Shown: positions 37,221 to 45,665 of the stretch, piece after piece
Layout of the letters: each line of letters starts with the position of its first letter
Position numbering within the stretch: the stretch's first letter is position 1
DNA from: Rhodobacterales bacterium
GTDB lineage: Bacteria; Pseudomonadota; Alphaproteobacteria; Rhodobacterales; Rhodobacteraceae
DNA length: 64,000 nucleotides
Reading direction: 5' to 3'
Assembly (NCBI GenBank): GCA_026400355.1
Contig: JAPLPE010000035.1
Coordinates: forward strand, 1 to 64,000
Translations under genes and position numbers: made by a program
The notes under the pieces: model-generated
The model's database searches: none
The model's input: the letters and a program-made list of their open reading frames with translations, nothing else
Told to the model about the DNA's origin: nothing

Positions 37221-38330
37221 TCAGGGAAGCCCGATTGTCTTGGCCAAGCCGTCAAGTACAGTCGCGACGAAGTCATCCGTCAGCGGGCCGGGCTGGCGGG
37301 CGGCGAATATGTCGCCATGTGGGTCGGGCGCATTGACGGCACTTCCCGAAAGCTCCTGCAGGACAGCATGGCCGCAGAAAGGGACATAGGCCTCCGAATA
37401 ACCGCCCTCATGGACAAGGACGAGTCGGCCGCCACAGACCTCAGCCGCCAGCTCCATGACCTGACGTGTCATCAGGCGGAACGTCTCGGCCGTGGCGAGC
37501 ATCCGGCCCAGCGGATCAGTGATCGCCGCGTCAAATCCGCAGGCCAGGATCAGCACGTCCGGGCGATATGCGCGGATCGCGGGCAGGGCCAGCCGTTCCA
37601 TCGTGGCGAGATAGCCTTTGTGCCCGGTGCCGGGGGGCAGGGGGATGTTGATGTTGAACCCTTCTCCCGCCCCCCGGCCCCGGTCGGTGACTGCACCGGA
37701 ATCGGTGGGATAGTTGCGGTCCTGATGGATCGAGATCGTGAGCACGTCGTCCCGGTCGTAAAAGATCGCCTCGGTTCCGTTCCCGTGATGCACGTCCCAG
37801 TCCAACACCGCAAAACGCCGGGCAAGACCCGCCGCACGGGCGGATTCAATGGCGATGGCGATATTGGCCAACAGGCAGAACCCGTTCGGGAAATCCGGCA
37901 GCGCATGATGCCCGGGTGGACGGGACAGGGCATGGGCATTGTCGAGTTCGCCTTCCAGGACAGAGGCCAGCGCCCCCTTTGCCAGACCCGCCGACAAAGC
38001 GGCGATCTCGTATCCGCCGGGGCCAAAAGGCGTGCGGCGGCCCAGTTCGCCGCCCTTGTCGTCCGAGAGCGCCTTGAAGGCGTCAAGGTAACGGGCCGGA
38101 TGCACCCGCAGCAGGTCCTCCTGCGTTGCCGGGGGCGCGGACGACAGGATCAGATCCCGTGACAGGCCCGTCACGTCGATCAGGTTCTTCAGCCGCCGTT
38201 TCGTCTCGGGGCTTTCCGGCAGTCCGCCGTTCAGGGGCTGCACCAGTCCACCAACGGGGAACATTCCCGCATAATTCCCCCCGCCGTGCCAGAAGGTGCG
38301 CTCATCCCAGAAAAGCCCGGTCCGTGTCAT
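37221..38330 (-). CDS. histone deacetylase family protein (class II type amidohydrolase)
   Basis: Zinc amidohydrolase of the acetoin-utilisation/HDAC superfamily, 369 residues from ATG 38330; the longer frame to 38510 is antisense to the DUF167 gene. The conserved RPPGHHALPDFPNGFCLLAN and LDWDVHHGNGTEAIFYD carry the catalytic His pair and the Asp-His zinc ligands; a third Asp lies in ACGFDAAITDPLG. Bacterial members deacetylate acetylpolyamines, acetoin-related or protein substrates; which applies here is unknown. Confidence 0.92.
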   Translation of the reverse strand: MTRTGLFWDERTFWHGGGNYAGMFPVGGLVQPLNGGLPESPETKRRLKNLIDVTGLSRDLILSSAPPATQEDLLRVHPARYLDAFKALSDDKGGELGRRTPFGPGGYEIAALSAGLAKGALASVLEGELDNAHALSRPPGHHALPDFPNGFCLLANIAIAIESARAAGLARRFAVLDWDVHHGNGTEAIFYDRDDVLTISIHQDRNYPTDSGAVTDRGRGAGEGFNINIPLPPGTGHKGYLATMERLALPAIRAYRPDVLILACGFDAAITDPLGRMLATAETFRLMTRQVMELAAEVCGGRLVLVHEGGYSEAYVPFCGHAVLQELSGSAVNAPDPHGDIFAARQPGPLTDDFVATVLDGLAKTIGLP

Positions 38331-38430
38331 GATCAGTCCCCGCACATTGCCCGGCCACCATGGCCCAGGGCCGCAGGGGCCCGCAACGGGGGAATGGTCC
38401 GGCAGGGGGCAGAGTGTCAGGCCATGTTCC

Positions 38431-38679
38431 ATGGACCTCACCCATCTTTCCACCCCCGGAACCGAAATCGCCGTGCGAGTGACGCCCAAGGCCGCTGCAA
38501 ATCGCATCACGGCCGAATACGGCCTGATCCGCGTCTATGTCACGAACATGCCCGAGGACGGAAAGGCGACAGCAGCAGTCGTCAAACTCTTGTCCAAGGC
38601 GACCGGCGTGCCGAAATCACGACTGATCCTGCTGCGCGGGGCGGCCTCGAGGGACAAGCTGTTCCGGGAAGAGGACTAA
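38431..38679 (+). CDS. DUF167 family protein (YggU-like)
   Basis: An 82-residue DUF167 protein. The signature VRVTPKAAANRI, then VTNMPEDGKATAAVVKLL and GVPKSRLILLRGAASRDK is complete. ATG at 38431 is chosen from several nested starts because it gives the family length. It is divergent from the HDAC-like gene and its stop overlaps that of the convergent gene by 4 bases. No function is established. Confidence 0.88.
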   Translation: MDLTHLSTPGTEIAVRVTPKAAANRITAEYGLIRVYVTNMPEDGKATAAVVKLLSKATGVPKSRLILLRGAASRDKLFREED

Positions 38680-38912
38680 CCGGCGGGCGGGGTGGAATAG
38701 ATCCCTTCGGGCAGGTTCAGCGCCGCACCCAGATCGCGGACCTGTGTCAGCGACAGCGTGATCTTCATCATCTCGCCGGTCCGCGCGTCGAACTGTTCCA
38801 CCGTCACGCAATCCTCGAACGCACAGACGATCACATCCTCTTGCAACGGGGCTGCCCCCTCGTCCACGAGGGTCACGACCGTGGCGTCAAAGTCATGTTC
38901 GATCGTCAGCAT
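38676..38912 (-). CDS. hypothetical 78-residue protein
   Basis: Begins MLTIEHDFDATVVTLVDEG and contains CAFEDCVTVEQFDARTGEM, then a helical SLTQVRDLGAALNLPEG tail. No known motif is recognised. The codon use is normal for the region and the ATG at 38912 is in clean context. It overlaps the convergent DUF167 gene by 4 bases at the stop codons. Function unknown. Confidence 0.7.
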   Translation of the reverse strand: MLTIEHDFDATVVTLVDEGAAPLQEDVIVCAFEDCVTVEQFDARTGEMMKITLSLTQVRDLGAALNLPEGIYSTPPAG

Positions 38913-39054
38913 GGGCTCAGCCTAGGGGTGACCCGGTCCTGTGGCAAGTGCGCGGAAGGCCGGGATTTGCCGATGCCGTGATCGGGGCTTTTGTGGCGTG
39001 GTCATCGACCCCAGATTGTGCCAGAGCATCGCTTAACAACGAGGTGACGATCCT

Positions 39055-39792
39055 GTGCTGCGGCTCTTCCTTCTGGCCCTGTCCTTCGGCCTGCTTCTGG
39101 CCAACTGCACTGCGGTCCCTGCGACCGAAACCGACATTGCGGGCGCGATGGCCACCGGTCGGAACGCGGTTGCCCCCGAAGTCGCGCGCGTCCAGGCACA
39201 GACTTTTGTCGCAGTGGTGAACGCCGTCGAACCCGTGGCCGAGGCGGAATGCCGCCTGCGCAACCCTGCTGCCAACTGTGATTTCCGCATCGTTGTGGAC
39301 GATCGTCGCGGGATGCCGCCCAATGCGTTCCAGACGCTCGACGATCAGGGCCGTCCGATCATAGCCTTTACCCTGCCCCTGATTGCCGAGGTGCAGAATG
39401 CCGACGAAATGGCATTCATCATGTCGCATGAGGCCGCCCATCACATCCTCGGCCATCTGGACCGACAGGACCAGAACGCGGCAATGGGGGCCGAAATCTT
39501 TGGCCAGCTTGCCACCGTGCAGGGTGCCACGACCGAGGCGCAAATCCGTGCCGCCCAGCAACTCGGTGCCGCAGTCGGCGCGCAAAGCTATTCCAAGCAG
39601 TTCGAGCTTGAGGCCGATGCGCTGGGCACGGTGCTGACCGCACGGGCAGGATTTGATCCGCTCAAGGGCGCCGAGTTCTTTTTCCGCATTCCCGAACCGG
39701 GCAATGGATTCCTGAGCACGCATCCCCCCAACGAGGCGCGTCTGGCCGTGGTGCAGGAAGTTGCGGCCACAATCGGCGGCTTTCCGCCCTGA
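39055..39792 (+). CDS. M48 family metallopeptidase, probable lipoprotein or secreted
   Basis: Zinc peptidase of M48 type, 245 residues. The metal site is His125-Glu-Ala-Ala-His129 (SHEAAHHILGH) with the Glu of FELEADALG as third ligand. The N-terminus MLRLFLLALSFGLLLANC is a signal with Cys18; Asn at -1 makes it a poor lipobox. Start is GTG at 39055 after GAGGTG. It converges with the HlyIII gene 6 bases away. Substrate unknown; BepA/LoiP-like envelope quality control is a possible role. Confidence 0.88.
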   Translation: MLRLFLLALSFGLLLANCTAVPATETDIAGAMATGRNAVAPEVARVQAQTFVAVVNAVEPVAEAECRLRNPAANCDFRIVVDDRRGMPPNAFQTLDDQGRPIIAFTLPLIAEVQNADEMAFIMSHEAAHHILGHLDRQDQNAAMGAEIFGQLATVQGATTEAQIRAAQQLGAAVGAQSYSKQFELEADALGTVLTARAGFDPLKGAEFFFRIPEPGNGFLSTHPPNEARLAVVQEVAATIGGFPP

Positions 39793-39798
39793 ACTCGG

Positions 39799-40452
39799 TC
39801 AGGCGGACAACACGGCAACGGTGATCGCGGCAAAGAAGCAGCCCGAGGCGGCCAACACGAACCCATGCCAGATCGCGTTGGAAAACCGCAGCGATTCCCA
39901 GACGTGAAAGACCACACCCGCGCTGTAAAGCAGCCCGCCCGCCATCACGAGCACAAGGACCGAAACCGGCAGCGACTGGATCATCGGCCAGACCAACAGC
40001 ACGCTGAGCCAGCCCATGAACAGATAGATCGCGGGGCCGATCACCCCGGTCTTGCCCCGCTTGAACAGCCGCCAGACCGCGCCACCCAGCGCGAGCGTCC
40101 AGACAATGCCAAGGATCACGTAGGCAAAGGCCGACCCGATCAGCACAACAAGCGGCGTATAGGTCCCCGCGATCTTGAGGTAGATAGCCGCATGGTCGAT
40201 CCGGCGCAGCGTTGGCCGCAGCGCTTCCCACGGGGTCATGTGGTAAAAGGCCGAGGCAAGGAATGTCGCCATCAGCGCCCCACCATAGATCGCGACGGCC
40301 GCAATTTCCCCCGCATGCGCACCAAGTGCAGCGAACACGATCAGCACAACAGCGCCCACTACGGCAAAGATCACGCCAAGGGCGTGGATCAGACCATCGG
40401 CGATCCGTTCGGAGCGGGCATAGGCGGGGTAGATGTCAGGATCACGGTTCAT
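39799..40452 (-). CDS. hemolysin III family membrane protein
   Basis: PAQR-type (HlyIII/YqfA) protein of 217 residues with about seven transmembrane helices. Conserved residues are in RIADGLIHALGVIFAVVG, SAFYHMTPWEALRPTLRRID with Ser-x3-His and His-x3 near the C-terminus (VVFHVWESLRFSNAIWHGFV). These Asp/His residues form the metal site of the superfamily. Haemolytic activity should not be assumed. Start ATG at 40452. Confidence 0.9.
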   Translation of the reverse strand: MNRDPDIYPAYARSERIADGLIHALGVIFAVVGAVVLIVFAALGAHAGEIAAVAIYGGALMATFLASAFYHMTPWEALRPTLRRIDHAAIYLKIAGTYTPLVVLIGSAFAYVILGIVWTLALGGAVWRLFKRGKTGVIGPAIYLFMGWLSVLLVWPMIQSLPVSVLVLVMAGGLLYSAGVVFHVWESLRFSNAIWHGFVLAASGCFFAAITVAVLSA

Positions 40453-40616
40453 GCGTCAATGATAGGACCGCAACCGATTCGCTCAAATCGTGACGTGGGG
40501 TCGCAGAGCATCGCTTGACCTTGCGGCAAGGGGCCGAGGATTTCTGGGGCTTGGCAGCGACGGGGGATCAGACCATCCTCATTGCAGGGAAGGCAAAGGT
40601 CGCAGGAGGATCATGG

Positions 40617-40976
40617 ATGTGGAAGCAACTGGAGCGGGTCAGGCTGCGGGCCGTCTGGTCCTGGGAAGGATTCATCCATGTGGTCCAGACCGAAGGGTCG
40701 CTGCACCAATGGCTCTGGGCCAACCTCCTCTCGGCTTTCTTTGCCTTCATCCTGCCCTTGTCGGCCGGGGAACGGGGGATGATCCTGATGGGCGGGATCA
40801 TCGTTCTGGCCGCCGAATGCATGAACACGGCCATCGAACGTGTGGTCGATGACGTGTCCGAAGAACGCCGCCCCCGCGCCAAACAGGCCAAGGACGCAGG
40901 CAGCGCCTGTGTCGCCGTTTCGGCGGTCGCGGTTGGCGTGGCCTGGGTCTGCGTCCTCGTCGGGCTCGCGGTCTGA
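40617..40976 (+). CDS. dgkA: diacylglycerol kinase, prokaryotic type
   Basis: Small integral membrane kinase that phosphorylates diacylglycerol to phosphatidate. The 119 residues form three transmembrane helices; the active-site segment is ECMNTAIERVVDDVSEE. AGGAGG at 40604-40609 fixes the ATG at 40617. An in-frame upstream start at 40515 is unsupported. The stop overlaps the next ATG by one base (TGATG), so it is co-translated with the EamA gene. Confidence 0.93.
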   Translation: MWKQLERVRLRAVWSWEGFIHVVQTEGSLHQWLWANLLSAFFAFILPLSAGERGMILMGGIIVLAAECMNTAIERVVDDVSEERRPRAKQAKDAGSACVAVSAVAVGVAWVCVLVGLAV

Positions 40977-41410
40977 TGCGCGATCTGGCCGGGCACTGGC
41001 AGGTCTGGGCGCTTCTCTCGGCGGTCTTTGCCGCGCTGACGGCTGTGCTGGCCAAGGTCGGTGTCAGCGGGATCAACTCGAACTTTGCCACCCTGATCCG
41101 GACGGCCGTGGTGCTTGTGTCGCTGGCCGCCATCGTGAAGGTCTTCGGGCAGGGGCAGCCCCTGTCCACCATTTCGACGCGGACATGGGTCTTTCTGGCA
41201 CTGTCCGGGCTCGCGACAGGGGCCTCATGGCTCTGCTATTTCCGGGCGCTGCAACTCGGGCAGGCGTCACAGGTGGCCCCCATCGACAAGCTGAGCGTCG
41301 TCTTTGTTGCGCTCCTCAGTGCCACGTTTCTGGGCGAAAGCCTGAGTGTCGTGGGCTGGGCTGGGATCGTAATGATAGCCGGAGGGGCCATCATGGTGGC
41401 ACTCGGCTGA
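40976..41410 (+). CDS. single-repeat EamA-type transporter
   Basis: A 144-residue protein with about five hydrophobic segments, equal to one EamA repeat. It starts MRDLAGHWQVWALLSAVFAA and ends VVGWAGIVMIAGGAIMVALG. Two-repeat members are about 300 residues, so this one may act as a homodimer as small multidrug transporters do. Start overlaps the dgkA stop by one base. Substrate unknown. Confidence 0.8.
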   Translation: MRDLAGHWQVWALLSAVFAALTAVLAKVGVSGINSNFATLIRTAVVLVSLAAIVKVFGQGQPLSTISTRTWVFLALSGLATGASWLCYFRALQLGQASQVAPIDKLSVVFVALLSATFLGESLSVVGWAGIVMIAGGAIMVALG

Positions 41411-41493
41411 AGGGCTGATTTGATCTGGCGCAAAGACGAAGCTGCTCCCGGAGCGCAGGCTTCCCCCATCGGACACCAGAATCAGAGGCCAAA

Positions 41494-41736
41494 ATGTCGA
41501 CCAAAGGCGAAATCCGCGCATTCTTCTGGCTCGCTCCAGGCGAGGTGCGGACAGCGGCAGGCGGCTTGCGCAAGGCACTGAATGAAGGTGTTTTGCCCGC
41601 GCAGGATTACCTGAACTCTATCACCTGCTGTCAGACCTGCGCCGATCCGGCGGTCTGCAAGTCGGCGATTGCAGCAAATGACGTGCCGGCATCCTGCCGG
41701 AATGCGCAGCTGATTGCGGAACTCAAGGCGGTCTGA
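41494..41736 (+). CDS. small Cys-rich protein, DUF6455-like
   Basis: An 80-residue protein starting at ATG 41494 after GAGG. The C-terminal half has LPAQDYLNSITCCQTCADPAV then Cys residues at VCKS and SCRN, a C-C-x2-C-x5-C pattern that may bind metal. I liken it to DUF6455 by memory of that pattern but cannot confirm. The stop codon lies inside a GCGGTC/GACCGC hairpin at 41728-41743. Function unknown. Confidence 0.65.
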   Translation: MSTKGEIRAFFWLAPGEVRTAAGGLRKALNEGVLPAQDYLNSITCCQTCADPAVCKSAIAANDVPASCRNAQLIAELKAV

Positions 41737-41809
41737 CGACCGCTCGTCCGCGCCGCCTCATCCGCCGCGCCGATGTCATCCACCGCAGGGAGGGTGAAAC
41801 CCGCCCTGC
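41728..41809. terminator. Two hairpins between convergent DUF6455-like and ppk2 genes
   Basis: GCGGTC at 41728-41733 pairs with GACCGC at 41738-41743 across the stop. GCAGGG-GGGT at 41785-41795 pairs with ACCC-CCCTGC at 41799-41809 with one A-G mismatch, 13 bases beyond the ppk2 stop on the minus strand. Both could end transcripts from their own side. Confidence 0.5.
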
Positions 41810-41821
41810 ATTCGCTGTGTC

Positions 41822-42697
41822 TCAGGTCGGCTTCACCTTCCGCACTTCCGGATGCAGCGCCGTCGCAAGGATCTCGTCCCGCTCCTTCAGGACCTGTTCC
41901 GCTGTGCCCACGATCCGGGGATCTGGCGCCACCGCAACCGACAGGTCTTTTTCGGGATAGTCGATCCGGTGCAGGAAATGCCGCAAACACTCGATCCGTG
42001 CCCGCTTCTTGTCGTTCGATTTGATGACGGTCCAGGGCGAGTCTGCGGTGTCGGTGTAAAAGAACATCGCCTCCTTCGCTTCGGTGTACTCGTTCCAGCG
42101 GTCAAGGCTCGCCTTGTCGATGGGTGACAGTTTCCAGCGCTTCAGCGGATCGGTCTCGCGCGCGACAAACCGGCGGCGCTGTTCGTCAGGCGTGATGGAA
42201 AACCAGTACTTGGTCAGCCGGATACCCGACCGCACCAGCATCCTCTCAAGCTCCGGCGCCTCGCGCATGAACTCCAGATACTCATGCGGCTCGCAGAACC
42301 CCATGACCCGCTCGACCCCCGCCCGGTTGTACCAGGACCGGTCGTAGAACACCATTTCGCCCTTGGTCGGCAGGTGATTGACATAGCGCTGAAAGAACCA
42401 CTGGCCGTTTTCCCTGTCGCCGGGCTTGGTCAAGGCCACGACACGGGCATAGCGCGGGTTCAGATGCTCCATGAACCGCTTGATCGTGCCACCCTTTCCA
42501 GCGGCATCCCGGCCTTCGAACAGCACCACAAACCGCTGGCCAGTCTCCTGCGTCCAGATCTGGACCTTCAGCAGTTCGGCCTGCAACTGAAGTTTCAGAT
42601 GTTCATAAGCCCGGTCGTCAAGTTCCGGGATACCATCAAACATGCGCCGGTGGGCGCGTTTCGGGGCAAGCAGGATGTTGGCGGCAGCGTCTGACAT
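41822..42697 (-). CDS. ppk2: polyphosphate kinase 2
   Basis: Transfers phosphate between polyphosphate and nucleotides. The 291-residue product is a single-domain PPK2. Walker A is GRDAAGKGG at 62-70 and Walker B/lid is VFYDRSWYNRAGVERVMGF. Class I or class II/III cannot be settled by eye. ATG at 42697 follows GGGAGAGG. An FNR/CRP-like palindrome lies 54-67 bases upstream. It stands alone, convergent with the DUF6455-like gene. Confidence 0.95.
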   Translation of the reverse strand: MSDAAANILLAPKRAHRRMFDGIPELDDRAYEHLKLQLQAELLKVQIWTQETGQRFVVLFEGRDAAGKGGTIKRFMEHLNPRYARVVALTKPGDRENGQWFFQRYVNHLPTKGEMVFYDRSWYNRAGVERVMGFCEPHEYLEFMREAPELERMLVRSGIRLTKYWFSITPDEQRRRFVARETDPLKRWKLSPIDKASLDRWNEYTEAKEAMFFYTDTADSPWTVIKSNDKKRARIECLRHFLHRIDYPEKDLSVAVAPDPRIVGTAEQVLKERDEILATALHPEVRKVKPT

Positions 42698-42750
42698 GAG
42701 CCTCTCCCTAGCTGATGGGCAAAGGATGACAGTTTCGTGACAATGCGGCC

Positions 42751-42764
42751 TTGACTCAGGTCAA
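42751..42764 (-). promoter_or_regulatory. FNR/CRP-type palindrome upstream of ppk2
   Basis: TTGACTCAGGTCAA is a perfect inverted repeat TTGAC-N4-GTCAA, matching the FNR/FixK half-site TTGA-N6-TCAA. It is 54-67 bases before the ppk2 ATG, in an 80-base gap between ppk2 and the end of the upstream old yellow enzyme gene. The palindrome suggests oxygen-dependent control of ppk2. Confidence 0.5.
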
Positions 42765-42776
42765 ACGAGGCGGGCG

Positions 42777-43832
42777 TCAGGCCAAGGCCGGATAATCCGT
42801 ATAACCTTTTGCCCCGCCATCATAAATCACCGCGCTCCGCAGCGGGTTCATCGCGGCACTTGCCTTGATGCGGGCTGGCAAATCCGGATTGGCGATGAAC
42901 AACCGGCCATAGCAGGCGGCATCCGCCACACCATTCTCCACCAGCGCCGCGCCGGATTCGGGGGTCAGCCCGTCATTGGCGATCATGAACCCCCGGAACG
43001 CCTTGCGGACCAGACCATAGACAGGCTCCGGCTCGGTCAGCGGTTCGCGCGCCACCAGAAAGGCAATCCCGCGCCGGTCAAGCTCCTTGCCCACATAAGG
43101 GAACAGTGCCGCCCGGTTGCTGTCCGTGACAGACTGGCTCCGGGCCGACAGGTTCAGGTGCATGCCCACCCGGTCGGCGCCCCATTCCCCGATCACGGCA
43201 TCCGTCACCTCAAGATGGAACCGCGCCCGGTTCTCGATCGCTCCACCATAGGCATCGGTCCGCTTGTTCGACCCGTCCTGCAGGAACTGATCAAGAAGAT
43301 AGCCGTTCGCCCCATGCACCTCGACCCCGTCAAAGCCCGCCTTCTTCGCATTGGCGGCCCCCACCCGGTAAGCCTCAACGATCCCCGGAATCTCGCTGAT
43401 GTCCAAAGCGCGGGGCGTCGCGTAGTTACGCACAGGGCGGATATGCGACACCGTCCCAGACGGCGCGATGGCCGAGGCCGAGACGGGCAACTGCCCGTCC
43501 AGAAACACGGGATCGGAAATCCGTCCGACATGCCAAAGCTGCAGCACGATCAGCCCGCCCGCTTCGTGAACGGCGTCCGTGATCACGCGCCACGCATCCG
43601 TCTGCGCGTCCGACCAGATCCCCGGCGTATCCGGATAACCCACCCCCATCGGCGTGACCGAGGTCGCCTCGGTCAGGATCATCCCCGCACTCGCCCGCTG
43701 AACATAATAATCGCGCATCAGCGCATTGGGCACCCGCCCCCCCACCGCCCGCTGCCGCGTGAGCGGTGCCATCACGATGCGGTTTTTCAGGTGCAGCGCG
43801 CCTGCCTGGGCAGGGTCGAAAAGCGTGGGCAT
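42777..43832 (-). CDS. alkene reductase, old yellow enzyme family (NemA-like)
   Basis: FMN flavoenzyme that reduces activated alkenes or nitro esters with NAD(P)H. The 351 residues form the TIM barrel with RIVMAPLTRQRAVGG, LQLWHVGRISDP, GFDGVEVHGANGYLLDQFL and the substrate Tyr in the same segment, and later FLVAREPLTEP. ATG at 43832 follows GGAG. It is upstream of ppk2 on the same strand, with 79 bases between. Physiological substrate unknown. Confidence 0.92.
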   Translation of the reverse strand: MPTLFDPAQAGALHLKNRIVMAPLTRQRAVGGRVPNALMRDYYVQRASAGMILTEATSVTPMGVGYPDTPGIWSDAQTDAWRVITDAVHEAGGLIVLQLWHVGRISDPVFLDGQLPVSASAIAPSGTVSHIRPVRNYATPRALDISEIPGIVEAYRVGAANAKKAGFDGVEVHGANGYLLDQFLQDGSNKRTDAYGGAIENRARFHLEVTDAVIGEWGADRVGMHLNLSARSQSVTDSNRAALFPYVGKELDRRGIAFLVAREPLTEPEPVYGLVRKAFRGFMIANDGLTPESGAALVENGVADAACYGRLFIANPDLPARIKASAAMNPLRSAVIYDGGAKGYTDYPALA

Positions 43833-43898
43833 GGGGAGGCTCCGTCCGGTGCAGTCGTTTCAGGACATAGGCTCCTGTGGCCCCAGTGCCAACCCGCT

Positions 43899-43937
43899 CC
43901 GGCTGCATCCCGGCCAGAAAGGCGGGGATGCAGCCGG
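43899..43937 (-). terminator. 13-bp stem after the interrupted oxidase-like gene
   Basis: CCGGCTGCATCCC at 43899-43911 pairs perfectly with GGGATGCAGCCGG at 43925-43937. It starts 7 bases after the stop of the pseudogene as read on the minus strand. There is no T-tract after it. Confidence 0.55.
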
Positions 43938-43943
43938 TTCGCT

Positions 43944-44336
43944 TCACGCCATCCCGCGCGCCTTGGCATTTTGGAGCAGGTTCCGACCAAATGTCAGAAT
44001 GCTCAGAAACAAGGCTCTTTCGGCAAAGGGCATGACAGGCCCGATCACCGCCTCGGCAACTGTGCCCGTCATCATCAGAAACAGGCTGATCAGCATTACA
44101 GCCGCACCGACCTGATGCGGCCAGAAATTAGCTTGGGCCAGACCAGTCCCGGCCATCGCCGGGATAACCCGATAGACGACCCCGAACACTGGCACCAGCG
44201 TAAAGCCCAGAAGACTGATGTGTGCATGGACCGGGGCAAGCGTGTGATACACGGAACCCCCCACCTACATGCCGAAAACCACACCGACGAAAAAACAAAC
44301 TACACCCATCAGAAGGAGATTGTGCGAAACGTCCAT
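43944..44336 (-). pseudogene. small heme-copper oxidase subunit I-like membrane protein, broken by one TAG
   Basis: A frame of 131 codons running from ATG 44336 to 43944 with a single in-frame TAG at 44267-44265. The first part ends LLLMGVVCFFVGVVFGM and the part after the stop begins VGGSVYHTLAPVHAHISLLG, then TLVPVFGVVYRVIPAM. Intact proteins of this kind have a Trp between those halves (FGMW..G), so TGG to TAG by one base is the simplest reading. The conserved His-Ala-His and three membrane segments remain. It resembles the roughly 120-residue COX1-like proteins of Rhodobacteraceae. It may be a real pseudogene, a sequencing error, or need readthrough. Confidence 0.7.
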
Positions 44337-44464
44337 TTCCCCGTCCGCTTTGTGATTGGCGGCAAAGGCGCAGCCTGGGGATGTTACCTCACGGTGACTT
44401 GGGCGGGTTGTTCCTTCTGAAACAACGCCATGGCACAGTGGCAAAATGCATTCATGACGTGACA

Positions 44465-44495
44465 AGGGGCGCAGCCGGGTTCCGGCCACGCCCCT
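44465..44495 (-). terminator. Two-tier hairpin after the baeRF gene
   Basis: AGGGGCG at 44465-44471 pairs with CGCCCCT at 44489-44495, and inside it GCCGG at 44474-44478 pairs with CCGGC at 44482-44486, separated by symmetrical CA bulges. It lies 26 bases beyond the stop of the minus-strand baeRF gene. Confidence 0.65.
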
Positions 44496-44520
44496 CAGCC
44501 ATCGTCCTAACCGCTGCAGG

Positions 44521-45642
44521 TCAGATCGCGTAGCGCAGGATCGCGGCCAGCGCGCCGCCGCCCGGTATATCCTCCTTCCGGGCCGAAACGACCCGTGCGC
44601 CTGACTTCAAAGCCCGGCTCGCGATTTCATCCACCACGCCATAGTTGGCCGCACTCGCCGTCTCGGCAAAGGTCACCGCGCCATCCTCGTCTGCAACAGT
44701 GCCCGGCACAACCTGATCGATGTCCACAATCAGCGTATCAATGGCCCCGAACGTCGCCGCTCGCGCCGCCTGTGCGATATCGGCCGTCGTCCGGCCTTGC
44801 CCTGCGCGGACCGCATAAAGATCGCCCAGCGCCCGGATCTCTTCGGCATAGATGCGGTCCAGAACCCCCCGCGCCGCCGCCGCAAGCTCATGATCCGGCG
44901 CATGATCCGCCGACCCGCCGATCACCTCGGCGGCGGTATGGGCATAGCTGCTCATATTGCGGAACATCGACGACAGCGGCTCGCTCGCCGCAATGATCAG
45001 CGGCCGCTCGTGGCCCGACAGGACCGGCCGGATCGCCTCGTCCACGGTGCGGGCATAGCGGGTCAGCAGCGCGTTCTCGCTCGTCACCTCGCCGCTCCGC
45101 AGCCCGCCTTCGCGGGCCAGCGAAGACCGCCTGTTGATCGCATCCGCCATGTCGCGCGGCATATGCGGCACGCTGACCGTGTGCGGCGGCAGATCGGCCG
45201 ACACCTCGATCAGACGCACAGACCCCCGGCTGATCGCCAGCACATAGGCGTCATGCGGAAAGGTGATCGCCCGCAGGATCGGCTTGATATGGAACCGGTC
45301 CGACACCTCGACCATTGGCGAAAGCCTGTTGGGCAGCCGGAAAGTCCTGATCGACTCGGGCGTCACGAACAGCGCAAGACTGTTGGCCTGCAGCGCCCAG
45401 AAGGCATCATCCTCGATCACATCATTGACCGCCGCCTCGATCGGCCAGATGCTCCGCTTGGGCGTATCGACCGCCTCAAGCTGGGCCACGGCATCCTTCA
45501 ACTGGTTCTTCAACTCGATCCGGTCCACCGCGACCGCCTCGGTCAGCGGCGTCGTTTCCAGATAGATCGTCACACAGGGCCCGCCCCGCGTTTCGGCAAG
45601 GCGCAGGATGTCGGCACGTGTCGGCAGGTCGATATGCAGCAT
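44521..45642 (-). CDS. baeRF family protein (bacterial archaeo-eukaryotic release factor-like)
   Basis: A 373-residue protein resembling the baeRF families, which share the aeRF-1/Pelota middle-domain fold and are thought to act on stalled ribosomes; none is well characterised. VTIYLETTPLT near the start, an ELKNQLKDAVAQLE helix, FRLPNRLSPMVEVSDRFHIK and the C-terminal VVDEIASRALKSGARVVSAR with DIPGGGALAAILRYAI are as expected for the C-terminal L7Ae-like strand. ATG at 45642 is preferred over the longer frame to 45681. An inverted repeat GTCCGC-GT-GCGGAC lies at 45666-45679, just upstream. Confidence 0.72.
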   Translation of the reverse strand: MLHIDLPTRADILRLAETRGGPCVTIYLETTPLTEAVAVDRIELKNQLKDAVAQLEAVDTPKRSIWPIEAAVNDVIEDDAFWALQANSLALFVTPESIRTFRLPNRLSPMVEVSDRFHIKPILRAITFPHDAYVLAISRGSVRLIEVSADLPPHTVSVPHMPRDMADAINRRSSLAREGGLRSGEVTSENALLTRYARTVDEAIRPVLSGHERPLIIAASEPLSSMFRNMSSYAHTAAEVIGGSADHAPDHELAAAARGVLDRIYAEEIRALGDLYAVRAGQGRTTADIAQAARAATFGAIDTLIVDIDQVVPGTVADEDGAVTFAETASAANYGVVDEIASRALKSGARVVSARKEDIPGGGALAAILRYAI

Positions 45643-45665
45643 GAGGCATGTTCTCTCTGGTGATG

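Noticed and set aside
43158-44420. 420-residue open frame antisense to the old yellow enzyme and the interrupted gene
   Set aside because: It runs over two recognised coding regions in the wrong direction and has no motif.
44337-44489. Upstream part of the frame before ATG 44336
   Set aside because: The frame is open but its sequence is unlike the family and lacks a ribosome-binding site; the gene is taken to start at 44336.
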